From Fratercula arctica (taxonomy: Eukaryota; Chordata; Aves; Charadriiformes; Alcidae): a stretch of DNA of 64,000 bases. Of the stretch, positions 50,057 through 60,908 are shown one piece after another. The position numbers and the translations under genes are program-made. The stretch lies in assembly GCA_947846985.1 (NCBI GenBank), contig CANTUZ010000005.1, forward strand, positions 21,982,389 through 22,046,388, in the 5' to 3' direction. How positions within the stretch are numbered: position 1 is the stretch's first letter; every line of letters begins with the position of its first letter. The notes under the pieces are model-generated. The model was not told the DNA's origin and made no database searches. It saw only the letters and a program-made list of their open reading frames with translations.

Positions 50057-53000
50057 ATTGTTCAAACTGACAGTACTTCAGATGTTAAAAAGCCACAAAA
50101 TCAGATTTGATTATTGTCCATCAAGAGGGAAGCTGGGGAAAATCTGAGGTGTTTGATACAGCCCCTCCTGGCTTGTATGCCACGATCCTGTCCTGGTCCA
50201 TCACCTTTGCGGGTCCAGGACTAGGGCAGTTTGCCCAGACAACAAGGCTTTTTGGGGACACAGTGAGCTGCCCTCATAGTGCTACAAACAGTCTGGGTGG
50301 CAATGAACAGGTTTCCAAGCAAGAAAATGTGCATTTGGTTTGCAATTTGAAAGATTCTTAATAAAATTCTGAATGATTAAAACATTTCCACCCTCCCTAT
50401 GGTAAATATTTTACAATTAAAAAAACTGTATCAGAGCAAAATTGGAAACCCAGAAGAGAAAGAGACAAAGTGAGTCTATGAAGGAGTTTAGTTTATGTGC
50501 TTCACGGCATTAAACTACAATTAAAACTCTGCAGGGAACAGTAATAGACATAACTATATTTTTTAGTTATTAGATACACTAACATATTGATTACATGAGC
50601 TTCAAGTGTACTCAGCTTGCCCTGGCTGTTTGGAGTTCACTGCTACTTAGCTTGCAGATTCAGTGAGAAAAAAACCCAAGGTGTTTCTTTCTGAAGCAGG
50701 TGATAAAGCTCCAGTAAATTTAGATCACTCTGTACATAAGGTGAGAGCAAACTCCAGAGAAAAAGGGGCAAAGCATAAAGCTAAATTTGAATGAGGTCTG
50801 CAACAGGAGCTCAGCACAATGATAGAGAAGCATATTTTGCTCCAGGTAAATAATAGTCAGTATGTAAAGAATTCAAAAGTCATGGTTCAGACTCAAGTAA
50901 TGATTGCCTCCAAAATAACTGGAGTTATGCTGGTTTTATGTGGCTATATTTTGGCCAGGATCTGTCTTCTGAATTCTTTACCCAGACCCCTCATGCCCTT
51001 AACTATCTGTCAGTTCAGCAATTAGCAGGTGTCAACTTCCAGCTCTGCAGATCCCTCAGATCCCAGCTCAGCCCTGCCAAGCCCTTGGCTCTCACTTGGT
51101 CCCCATCACTGCTTCTACTGCAAGGAGCCCTGAGGGCTTCCTTACTGTGTCGTTCAGGCAAGTAAGGGCTCACTCTGCACATACATCCATGGCACCCATC
51201 CCTAGCAAGATGAGTATATGGCACAGTGAACCTGGAATCACAGAAATACCTGTCAAACAGTTCATGCATTTTGGGTGATGCATTGCTAAAAAGGTAGTGC
51301 CATGATTCAGGTCTGGAGTTCACTGCTCAAGCTTATCACCCAAATACCACTTTGGAGGCAGTACTACTCCCATAGGGAAGTGGGGAGAGGGGATGAAAAA
51401 GGACACACGCTGTCCTATTCCTTGGCAATTCTTCTATAGGAGCCAAACCCTCACCTGATCCTACATAGGAAACAGATCAGCCAGTGAGAAGTGACAAGTG
51501 CTGCTCAGAGAGTTGGAAGAAATAACCACTGACTAGTGCAAATGATCACAAGGGTGTGCAGAATGAGTTTTAGGAGTAGTCTAAATATGAACAGACATAT
51601 TTGCATCGTATTTCACACCCTCCCACGGAAGTGACTCTGGCAATGATAACACTAAGAAAGCATCCAGGATACAGTGAGACCAAGGATGTTCAAATATAAG
51701 GCCAGGACAGTAGGGTCCCACTGCCCTAAATTCACTTCGCTGCAAAGAGGAGTCTGTGAACACGTATCTCCTACAGTTCAGAGACATCAGCGACGTCTGA
51801 GAAGCACAATGCAGTGAGTTAGGCCAAAGAAGCTTCATTTTCCTTAAATTTCCTTTTTGTCTTAATTTGCTAAATTTTTCTCTTATTCTGCCACATGACT
51901 TTGCTGCAATTCTGGACAAATTCCAGTTGAGTAATTCCCTTTCGTGTTTCTGATTTCTTCCTCTAGAAACTGAAACATCTGCAGAGTTCTACCAGACAGA
52001 AACCTACACTTCTGAGAATGTATCTCAGAGATATGTTGTAAGAAAATTACAGTGGTAAAGAAGATAAGAATCAGGGGGAAAAAATAGCTTTTATTTCACA
52101 ATATATACAATTTATTTTTTCTTAAGCTTAAATGTATCTTGTTTATGGGTATTGCTTACTATTATCATAGGACCAAAGATCTTTCCTACTTTATGGTCTT
52201 ATTTTAGTAGCTCTCAAATCTTCAAGAAGTCCATAATCCTATGGTAAGTTGCGTGGAACTGGTCTACTGAGCCATGTTAAACAAAGAAAACATGGTGACC
52301 TCTGTCAGAAGCCTTGTCTAAGGTGACTGTTATGCAATAGAAATTCCAAGGTTTGGTACTGATTTGGGGGCCAAAAGGTCCAGAGAGTTTTATATCAGTA
52401 AAATTCTGACAGCTTCAACAGGATGTTCTTGATTTATGCTGGCATAAATGAAAAATTAATCACATCTCCAATTTATCACCTGAAGAAAGGAGAAATAAAC
52501 CATCTTGGAATTCACAATTCACTGTATTCTGAATCAGAAAAGTCCTTGGAGTCATCCAGTCTAAAGCAATACTGAACGTTAGCGCAGCCTTACCAAAGAG
52601 AAAATATCCCTACACTGCCGACCAGCTGTTATTCCAGAGTTGCCTCACTGTTGAAGTGCAGCTCACTTTGTTATTGCAAGGTCACTCGTGTATGTGGTTG
52701 CTTGTGTACATAGGTCTTTCGGGAAAAGCATTAACAAGAAAAACTACAAGATCTTGCTATATGAATTCTGCAAAAGCAAGTAGAAGCGATGCGTATGCCG
52801 CAAACATGATGAGTTTATATGCAGTTGCTGTAGCCAAAGTGTTGGAGCAGGTCACTGTTAGTGCTTTGTCCTCAATGTGGTGTGATGCATCTCCTTTTCA
52901 CAACTGAAAGCTCCCTGGTCATATGAATGTTGCGGGGTCAACCACAAGGGGCGCGGGATCACTGGCACACCAAGACGCCCTGTGTTTCACCTAAAGAATC

Positions 53001-53312
53001 TGCCTCTCTGCAGAAGTCACTTTCCTGCACGTGGCTAAGGAGCTGCTGGGAGCTCCATGGGACCCCTTCGGCTCAGGGCTGCCTCCCCACCCAGCGCTGC
53101 TGTGCTGAGCACCTGGCTTCTCCCACGCCTGTTGCACAGCCGGCGGCAGTGGAAAGAACCAAATGCCGCCTCGGATTGAATGGTGAACATTGGACTGCTG
53201 CTTTTTCCCAAAAATTAGGATTTCCCCTACCAAAGCTGCCTTCTTGATTCTCTGGTTCATATCAATTGTTTATGTTAACTTCCTCAAACAGGTTCTGCAG
53301 GGGCTTTCTAGC

Positions 53313-53375
53313 AAAAAAAAAAAAAAGTGTGTGTACATATGTATTTTTATATATACATATACATGTATATACACA
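53313..53375 (+). repeat. A14 run followed by GT/TATA/CATA microsatellite
   Basis: Fourteen A, then GTGTGTGTACATATG and irregular TATA/CATA/TGTA units. Typical low-complexity sequence that encodes a Lys then Tyr/Ile/Cys-rich chance peptide. Confidence 0.8.
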
Positions 53376-53481
53376 ATTATAGTGAGAGTGTGTGGAGCAC
53401 GGCTAACATGCACCCACGCATTGGCCGCTCCCTTCAGACACTGCTGCCAAGAAAAGAGCCCGAAACGGGGCCTGTTTCCCT

Positions 53482-53495
53482 GTCACCATGGCAAC
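53482..53495 (+). promoter_or_regulatory. Candidate RFX X-box
   Basis: GTCACCATGGCAAC fits the RFX-family X-box GTNRCC-(0 to 3)-RGYAAC at all specified positions with a two-base AT spacer. RFX factors bind such imperfect palindromes, notably at ciliary and MHC class II genes. It lies in the CpG-rich patch. Confidence 0.45.
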
Positions 53496-53765
53496 GCTGG
53501 GTGGGAAGCAGCATTTCCTACATGGCATCGCGAGCTGAGCCTCTGTGAGATGCTGCCAGGCCGTGGCGACCCGGGGCCAGAAGCAGTGGCTGCCGTGTGC
53601 CGCCCCGGGAGCCGCCGTCAGCCCTTGGTGTCCCACAGACTCCCGCAACCACCCTGCTGTGCCGGCCACCGCCATGACTTCTGCTGGAGGCCTGCACTCA
53701 GATGTCCCACTGTGGGGCTGGAGGAAAGCATGGCAGCTGCCCCTGAAGGCTGGTGGGGGCGGAGG

Positions 53766-53788
53766 GGATGGATGGATGGATGGATGGA
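53766..53788 (+). repeat. (TGGA)n microsatellite
   Basis: About five GGAT/TGGA tetranucleotide units inside the GC-rich patch. It explains the repeated Trp-Met-Asp-Gly residues of the chance frame across it. Confidence 0.9.
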
Positions 53789-56700
53789 GGGGTCCCAAGC
53801 GGCCGCCCTGCTGCCTCCTACCTGCACCTGCCTCACCCCGACCCAGCTCGATGTGCTTTGTGATATGGGGAACAGTTTACCTGAAAACAAGCCAACCGAA
53901 CCTAAAACCCCAAAGTGTTGGCAAGCTTTTGACCCCATGCCATGCCTAAAGGCTAAGCAAGACTGGACTTTCTCTGAAATAATTGGTTTCCTTCCTGCAA
54001 CTCTGGCAGCTAAGACTGATGCATTTTAAACAGTATGTAGGTTCACTCAAGTTATTTTTTACTTCCTCCTCTTACTTCTGAGTAACATCTGACCACAGCA
54101 ATGGAAATTTAAAACCTGATGTTATACTTACTTTAAGGCATGTGCAGAAGTCTAAAGCCTGGGTAAATAATGAATAAAAGCTCATCCACACTCTATTATA
54201 CCAACCCACTTCTGTGTCCTTGAGAGTCTGATGGTTACTGTAACAGCATAAGGCTGAAACTCTGTGTGACTAGGTATAAATACGGTTTTTAAAATTTGGA
54301 TATTTCTTCCTTGTGTGAACATGTCTGGGTGTGGATGGTCTGGTATTTGTGGGCAAAATGAGAGGTGAAGTAAGAAAATGCATTCTCACAGCTACCTCAG
54401 GCATCACTGCAGAGAAAGCATTCGTAATATGAGGTGTGGTCTACAGGAAAATGTCCCAGCCATCCAGTGACTAAACATAAATTACCTGCTCAAAGCAAAC
54501 CAGCACTAACGCACTACCTGTTCCTGTCGATCCTCTCTGAGACCTTGTTAGTTCTCCCACTGAGGGATGCTGAAACTGAAGCTGAGCCCTTGTTTGGACA
54601 CAGGGAATCCACCCAGGAAAGACATGCTGTGGATTCCCAGCTTCTGGGAAAAAAAAAGAAGGTAAGAGGTTGCACTGGAAAATTTGGTGCCAGGGAATTC
54701 AGCTGCAGGACAAAGATCTAAAGGATTTCATTAACCTGTCACTTTGCAGAATATTTTGTTTCTTTTCTCAGGCATCTATATTTATTCCTTATTTCATTAA
54801 AGTAATTACCTCATTTTCTTGCCTCTCCTTCTCCATGCTCTCCCATCTCTTTTCAGCAAGGTCCTTCAGAATGCTCGCAACGCCCATATAGCCCAGGCTC
54901 CTGCCTCCCCTGGCATTCTTGCCCACGTCCTGCTCTATTTACGCTGGCAACTACTCTCTGTAAACACAACTTTGCAAACATTACCTGGAACAACTCCTTT
55001 GTTAGAGGAGGAGAACACAACTGTGATCTTTGCTTTACTGCTCAAAACTAACAGTAGTTCTAGAACACAAAACCTAAGAAAGCATGATTTCCTAGGGATT
55101 TGTGCCCCATGGTTGGTGTTTCTCATGCCTAATAGGTACAAACTCTAAGCAAAGCTGGCTCCAATTGCAGGAAATTTGTGATTGCTTTTTCCTGTGTGAA
55201 TTCTCTGGTGTATAAAATCAGGGGCTTAACAACACAACCCTTCTTCTCAGTGGAGATGTTGCCAGTGTCTCTCCCCTCTACATGCATGACAAATCTTATT
55301 GGGAAATCACAATATTTAAATTCAATGTCAGCTCTGTCACACTGGCTGCAGTCTCACATGGATTAAAAAGCTAGACAAGGTGGATCAAAAGATAGACACC
55401 TTCCTGTCCCAATCTTCTTTTACTTAGGAAATCCACCTGATGTCTAAGTTTATCAGTTTGCCTAATGTGTCCTATAATAGCAAAAGCAGAACTTACCAGA
55501 GTGTGATGAAGGGGCTGCAGTAATGGCACTCTTGTGCTGAACTTCAGTAATGCCAGTATTGTTACCCTCCCACCCAAACTTAAGCTATATTGTTCCCAAC
55601 TATTATGGATATCCTTCAGAAAAAGTTTGTAATAACACAAAGGGCACCAAAATCACCACAATCATTTTCAGGTCAAAATGGTCAACTCTCAGTTCCCAAC
55701 GTTATATTTGATCCTGGACTCAGCGGGGGAAGAGATGAATTAATCATGAACTAGGCTCTCTGCAGATCACAGAGTTTACCTTAAAATCATTCAGTTTGAC
55801 AAATAATATTTGTATGTTATTTCCTGGGTTATCAGCCTTCAACTTTTAGCCTTCCTTTTTCCATTATTTTTCCTCCATGATTATGAAAGCTAAATCTTTG
55901 TCTTAAAAAAGACAAAATTCTCCAAAACTGAATTCCCAGCAACTTCATGGATGACTTTGCCCAGTGCATCTGCAAAAGACATCCTCTTAGATGTCTAAAT
56001 ATAGCAGAAAGCTCAAGAATTAGAAAGTGATTTTCTGATCAAAGATGGTTTAGCCGTTTCTGAAAACAGACTTCTTTTAAACTATCCTTTGGCAACCAAA
56101 TTAATTTTCAACTTCTTTCTCAAGCTGGTCAGACAGCTAAGAACAGATTCTTTAGTCATTTTCAGAAACCTGTGTTATAAAAATTTCATCTTTGACTTGC
56201 TATCAGAGAAGATTTAGTCTCACAAATCAGGAGATTCTGGTTTCAGCGAGTCCTAATCATTCCCTGCCCCTGCCACTTTACAGATGCATTTCTGTGCTTC
56301 TGTTGGGGGGGACTGTTTTTCCTCATATGTTTAAGTTCACTTCATGTCTTTGCCAAATAGGGAAGTTCCGAATGCGCAGTCAGAGTCATTATTTCACTGC
56401 AAGAGGTTTTTGCACCTTTTGTTTTAGATGATACAAAAGACAATGAAACCTAACCAAGAACCACTGACAACCATCTATCCCCAAAGTGCCTGTGCTGTAA
56501 ATGACAAATCTAGAGAGAGAGATATTTTTTCCTTAACCTAAGGATCGCTTACATGTTTTTTTTAAAACTGGTAAAACATTGAAATGCTAGATCCCAACTC
56601 TTGGCATCAGACAAAAATTCAATACAGTTAACTGTCAACCACATCTTGATGGCAGCCAAACCACAGCTTCTTCAGTGAGTAGTGCCTATTTCCTGATTTC

Positions 56701-57362
56701 TACCCCGGTCCATCATCTTTCAATTATTTTAATGAGAGAACAAAAGAGTCAAAATAAAATATTTAAAGGCAGGTTACTGTGGTAATAGCTGCTGGCCACT
56801 TCTCAGGCAGAGGAACAGCTCGAGCATGCAGTTGGGCACTCATTTGCCTGTCATAATTTACACAACGCTCATCACAGGAACCACAAAATTTGTAAAGGCC
56901 AATGAGATTATTAGAGCTATTTAATCTTGTCTCCCAACGAACGCAGTTGATGCAATTTCATCCAGGTTGCATTCAGGTTAGTAGCCTACGTCTGCATGAT
57001 GTTAAAAGCACGTCCAGTTTATCACTGGGAATCTCTTCATCAAGTACATTTACCATGCCTACATCTTTCCTGATTCTTCCCAAAAACCACAGATCCCAAA
57101 CAACATTCTTGTTTGGTGCCATACTCGGCACAACAGATGCCTCTCTTTGTATACCGAGGTTAGGCTTTCTGCCTTATGTTTTTCATAGGAAACCACATTT
57201 AGTTGGCTATCAGTGATTACTCCTGAGGGCCTTTTAATTATCAGAGTTCAGGTTTCAGTCCTCCTTTTTCTAATTATGGCCTTGCATTTAAAATCAAAGG
57301 CAAAAGATACTAGAGCAGTTGCAGATTATATCCCGTCTGCTCACACCTTCTTCAGATGCTTA

Positions 57363-57380
57363 GGGATTAAGGGTAATCCC
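57363..57380. other. Inverted GGGATTA/TAATCCC pair
   Basis: GGGATTA, AGGG, TAATCCC: exact 7-base inverted arms around four bases. Each arm contains TAATCC on one strand, the core bound by OTX/CRX/PITX-type K50 homeodomains. Possibly a dimeric site; possibly chance. Confidence 0.3.
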
Positions 57381-60299
57381 TTGCACCCCAATAAAAGTCC
57401 ACATTTGGCGAAGCTACAAAAATAATCAGTTAAACATATTAATCATCTTTTCCTGTATAAAAAGGCTTCCTATCTTGCTCAGTGCTATACTGAGAAGCAC
57501 TGATAAAATACAGTGGTTAGAATAATACAGACCAACTCAGTGTTGAAAAAAGTATCTGAAGGCTACTTAATTTTGTTGCTTGAGTGCAAGAGCACAGACC
57601 CTTAAACAGGTTTCACTGTAAGGCATCAAGCTGTCACCCCACTTTCAAGTAACTGTATCCTATAAGATGCCACAGTGGAAAGAATATTTACTATGTTTGA
57701 AGGGGGGAATTGTTGTAAAATACATTTGCTGCAACAGGAATCATGCAAGCAGGTCTGTCCAGTAGGTCTCATAAAGGAAACAACACACTTGGTTTTGTAT
57801 CAAATAAGACCCCACTTGTGGAATTGACTAAAGGTGACTTAAAGCTACGGCTGGTGACAGGAGAGCCATCACTGTGTCATGACGGTGTTCCAACATCTGT
57901 GGCTCATGTAGTGATCCCTGGTGCCAGCTGGACTGGTGCAGTGGCCTGTTGCTTTGGCTCCAGTCTTTCCTGCATACTGGGCACGAGCAAGGAAAGCTGG
58001 TAATATTGAAGTTTCGCTCCCCTTCCCTCCTCCTTCCTCTCTTCTGCTACGGAGCCCTGATAACCAGGACTCAGGCCAAGGGAAAGTCAACTGTATTCAG
58101 CAGCAACAAGGACAAACTTTGTCTCCTTTTGCTGACGCAGAGCGTGACCAAGAACAGCAGTGAGCTTAAGAAAAATCCCCATGAAAGTTGCATAGATGCA
58201 AGCAGAAAAATTAAGAGCATTTTCCATCTAGCATGCATTCAGCTCCTCAAGGAGCATAACACCACACTGATGTGTTGTCAAGAGTGTGGCAACTCCTCTG
58301 CGGAGACACTTGGGTGAGCTGAATCAGTAAGTTTTATTTAACTGTCAGCGCTTCCTACGGCACTGTATCAAAGTCAAAAAAATGAAGCTTCATTCTCATC
58401 TGACTCTCAACAAATACTGGCTCCTGGGGTACTTCAGGCAGGGAGAAGTTGAGCCAGGGTTTGGAGAAGCACTAAGAAAATTAGTAGCATACAACAACGT
58501 CTGATTTTTCAGAAAGGGCTGAGCCCATCCTAAGACAGTGAAGCCGCCTCCATGGAGCCGAGCAGGAACAATCAATGGAAGCAACTTTTGCAGTTTTTCT
58601 GTCCGGAGGTCTGCGTACTGGCAACTGAATTCTCAATGTTTGAATTTGGTCTTTGAGGCCAAAAATATGAACTCACTTTGGTTTAGTCAGTCTAAACTTG
58701 CTTTCTGAGCAACCCACTGAGACTCTTTGCCTCAAAACGAAATACAGGATGGTGATAGTCCTCCATATAGCCAGGTTATCCTGCTGAGAGGCAGAAAAAT
58801 AGACTGTGCTTTCCCACCAGCACTTGAATCTATTTCTAGTGATTTATTAACAGGTGAAAAGGAAGGAAAATTTTCCTCCTAACTCCATTCGAAAATACCA
58901 ATTGGCTATAAATGTTCGCAGTTTTCCATCAAGGGATTTGTTTCCCCTCCTTCCACCTGCTCTGCAGTTAGTGCTACCTTGTCCTGTGTTTCTCTAGATG
59001 TACCCATTGCAAGGGTATGTTGAAAGCAAACACTCTGACAGGCTGTTCTCCACCCCTTTCCTCTATTAGGAGAGAAATGCTGGTTATGGATGGGTTAATT
59101 ATTACGTTCAATACTATCCTTCTGGGAAGCAATGACAGGTTACTTTCGAGACTGTTATTGCAGATAAAGCCTTAGGGCTTTTCCACTTACCCTACAGCTA
59201 GAAGTCTTTGCGTGGCTTCCTCCTGAGCAGCCTTTCTGAAGAATTTTTCAAACATAACTTCCTTCATTTTGGTGAAACCCTTTTCTTGCCAGTTCGGAAA
59301 GTTTTGAGTTTGGTTTAGTTTGTTTTCTGGGTTTAATTGGTTTACGCCTCTGAACTGATGGCCTGCTACAGCCAGTGACATTTTTGAGACTTGACTCACA
59401 TGACCCTTTGCAAAACACAGCCTCTCTTCTTCTGAAAATTGGTCTTGCTCACTTGTTATTTCTCTTCAGGCAAAAAATAAAGTAATTCATACTGCAAATC
59501 TGCAATTTTTTATATACATGAGACACAATGTTAACCTTACCATGTTCCAACATCTAGATATGGATAACTTGCCTACCTCAAAGGATTTTTGAGGCAGAGT
59601 GTAATCATATGCATTACCAACATTAAAATCCCTTTTAACTTAAACAGTCTCCGGCTCCTCCAAGCAGGCCCTTATCATAACTAAACCATTCAGACACAGT
59701 GATTCCTTGCCTTCTGCTTCGACTTCGTAGGTGATCTCTGGGACATGGTTTTGTAGGAGAAAAACTATCTAAACCAATTTTAAGTGGTTATTCATTGATC
59801 TGGTACAAGTTCGGTAGCATTTGCCTTAATACTGACCCAGACCTACCTGATTATATATATAATAATTTATTATTAATAATCAAATATTTTTTGAACTTTT
59901 ACCTTAAGCAGGTATTGGATATACGTGCCTGCTTCATTTTGTCTTACAAGGTGGAGGACAGCAAAAAAGGAGGCTCTGCACCTTAAATTACTACAGTTCC
60001 AGTAACGTTGAACCCACAGGGGTTGCGCACACCCTGCCGACAAGCTGCTGCCTGAGACCCTGCAGCCCTGTGGCTAGAGATGTCCCAGCACTGGTCCCCC
60101 AGGAGAGATGGGGAAGATACAGGCTGCTGCGGCTCCCCAGGCCTTGCACTGTGCCAGCATGCCTGTGCCATTGCAAACCAGTAATGGTGTTTCTATCGAT
60201 AAAGAACCTCATGCAACCAGCCCTGCTGCAGAGAAATGCAGCCCCAGCCCTGGCACTCCGGCTTGGCATGGGCCACCATCGTGGTCTCCTCCTCCTCTT

Positions 60300-60908
60300 G
60301 GCCCTTGTGACCAAGAAGGCCAATGGCATCCTGGGGTGCATCAAAGAAGAGTGTGGCCAGCAGGTCGAGGGAGGTCATCCTCCCCCTCTACTCTGCCTTG
60401 GTGAGGCCACATCTGGAGTACCTTGTCCAGTTCTGGGCTCCCCGGTTCAAGAAGGACAGGGAACTGCTGGAGAGGGTACAGCAAAGGGCTACGAAGATGA
60501 TCAGGGGACTGGAACACCTCTCTTATGAAGAAAGGCTGAGGGATTTGGGTCTTTTCAGTCTGGAAAAAAGACAGCTGAGGGGGGATCGTATCAACACTTA
60601 TAAATACTAAAAGGGTGGGTGTCAGGAGGATGGGGCCAGGCTCTTTTTAGTGGTGCCCGGCGACAGGACAAGAGGTAACAGGCACAAACTTGAGCACAGG
60701 AAGTTCCACCTGAACATGAGAAGGAACGTCTTTACTTTGAGGGTGGCAGAGCACTGGAACAGTGCCCAGAGAGTCTCCATCTCTGGAGACATTCAAAACC
60801 TGCCTGGACGTGTTCCTGTGTAACCTGCTCTAGGTGACCCTCCTCTGGCAGGGGTTGGACTAGATGATCTCCAGAGGTCCCTTCCAACCCCTACCATTCT
60901 GTGATTCT
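60300..60908 (+). mobile_element. CR1 LINE 3' segment, longest copy in the window
   Basis: A plus-strand CR1 of about 610 bases. It starts at GCCCTTGTGACCAAGAAGGC and ends in the tail TAGATGATCTCCAGAGG, TTCCAACCCC, CATTCTGTGATTCTG. The frame shows the reverse-transcriptase end: [47 protein letters not shown] and [10 protein letters not shown], then a TAA at 60608-60610 in place of a Leu codon. Reading continues with [22 protein letters not shown] and [12 protein letters not shown] small deletion after that breaks the frame. It belongs to a different subfamily from copies A and B ([13 protein letters not shown] rather than LKLEMGRFRLDVR). Confidence 0.95.

Larger units (their letters stand above)
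53391..53850. promoter_or_regulatory. Small CpG-rich patch (weak CpG island candidate)
   Basis: A GC-rich segment in otherwise AT-rich DNA. I count about 25 CpG by eye over about 460 bases, including a NotI-type GCGGCCGC at 53799-53806 and a cluster at 53555-53615. It contains an RFX X-box at 53482. Observed over expected CpG is borderline by my rough count. No transcript start, TATA box or adjacent coding exon is visible, so it may be an orphan island, an enhancer or just a GC-rich fluctuation. Confidence 0.35.
50057..60299. other. Intergenic, no gene recognised
   Basis: About 10 kb, mainly AT-rich unique sequence. The exception is a GC- and CpG-richer patch at about 53.39-53.85 kb, listed separately. 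The longest frame of the window (53190-54029, + strand) crosses the A run, the TATA/CATA microsatellite and the TGGA repeat, so it is a chance frame. A possible trace of a CR1 tail at 52530-52575 is too weak to call. A short homeodomain-type inverted repeat is at 57363. Confidence 0.55.

Noticed and set aside
52530..52575. Possible CR1 tail trace (GAATCAGAAAAGTCC...TCATCCAGTCTAAA)
   Set aside because: The resemblance to the reverse-complement CR1 tail covers only about 40 bases, and the sequence beyond it does not continue as CR1.
52942..52955. CCACAAGGGGCGCG, CTCF-like
   Set aside because: It has four G in the central run where the matrix needs five, so the two halves are out of register.
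53190..54029. Longest open frame of the window, 279 codons on the + strand
   Set aside because: It runs through an A14 run, a TATA/CATA microsatellite and a TGGA repeat, has no recognisable domain, and overlaps other open frames in both orientations. It is a chance frame in GC-rich DNA.
59187..59399. Minus-strand frame ending KMKEVMFEKFFRKAAQEEATQRLLAVG next to a GTAAGT
   Set aside because: It looks briefly exon-like (charged helix plus donor motif), but I recognise no protein family and no convincing acceptor was identified upstream on that strand.
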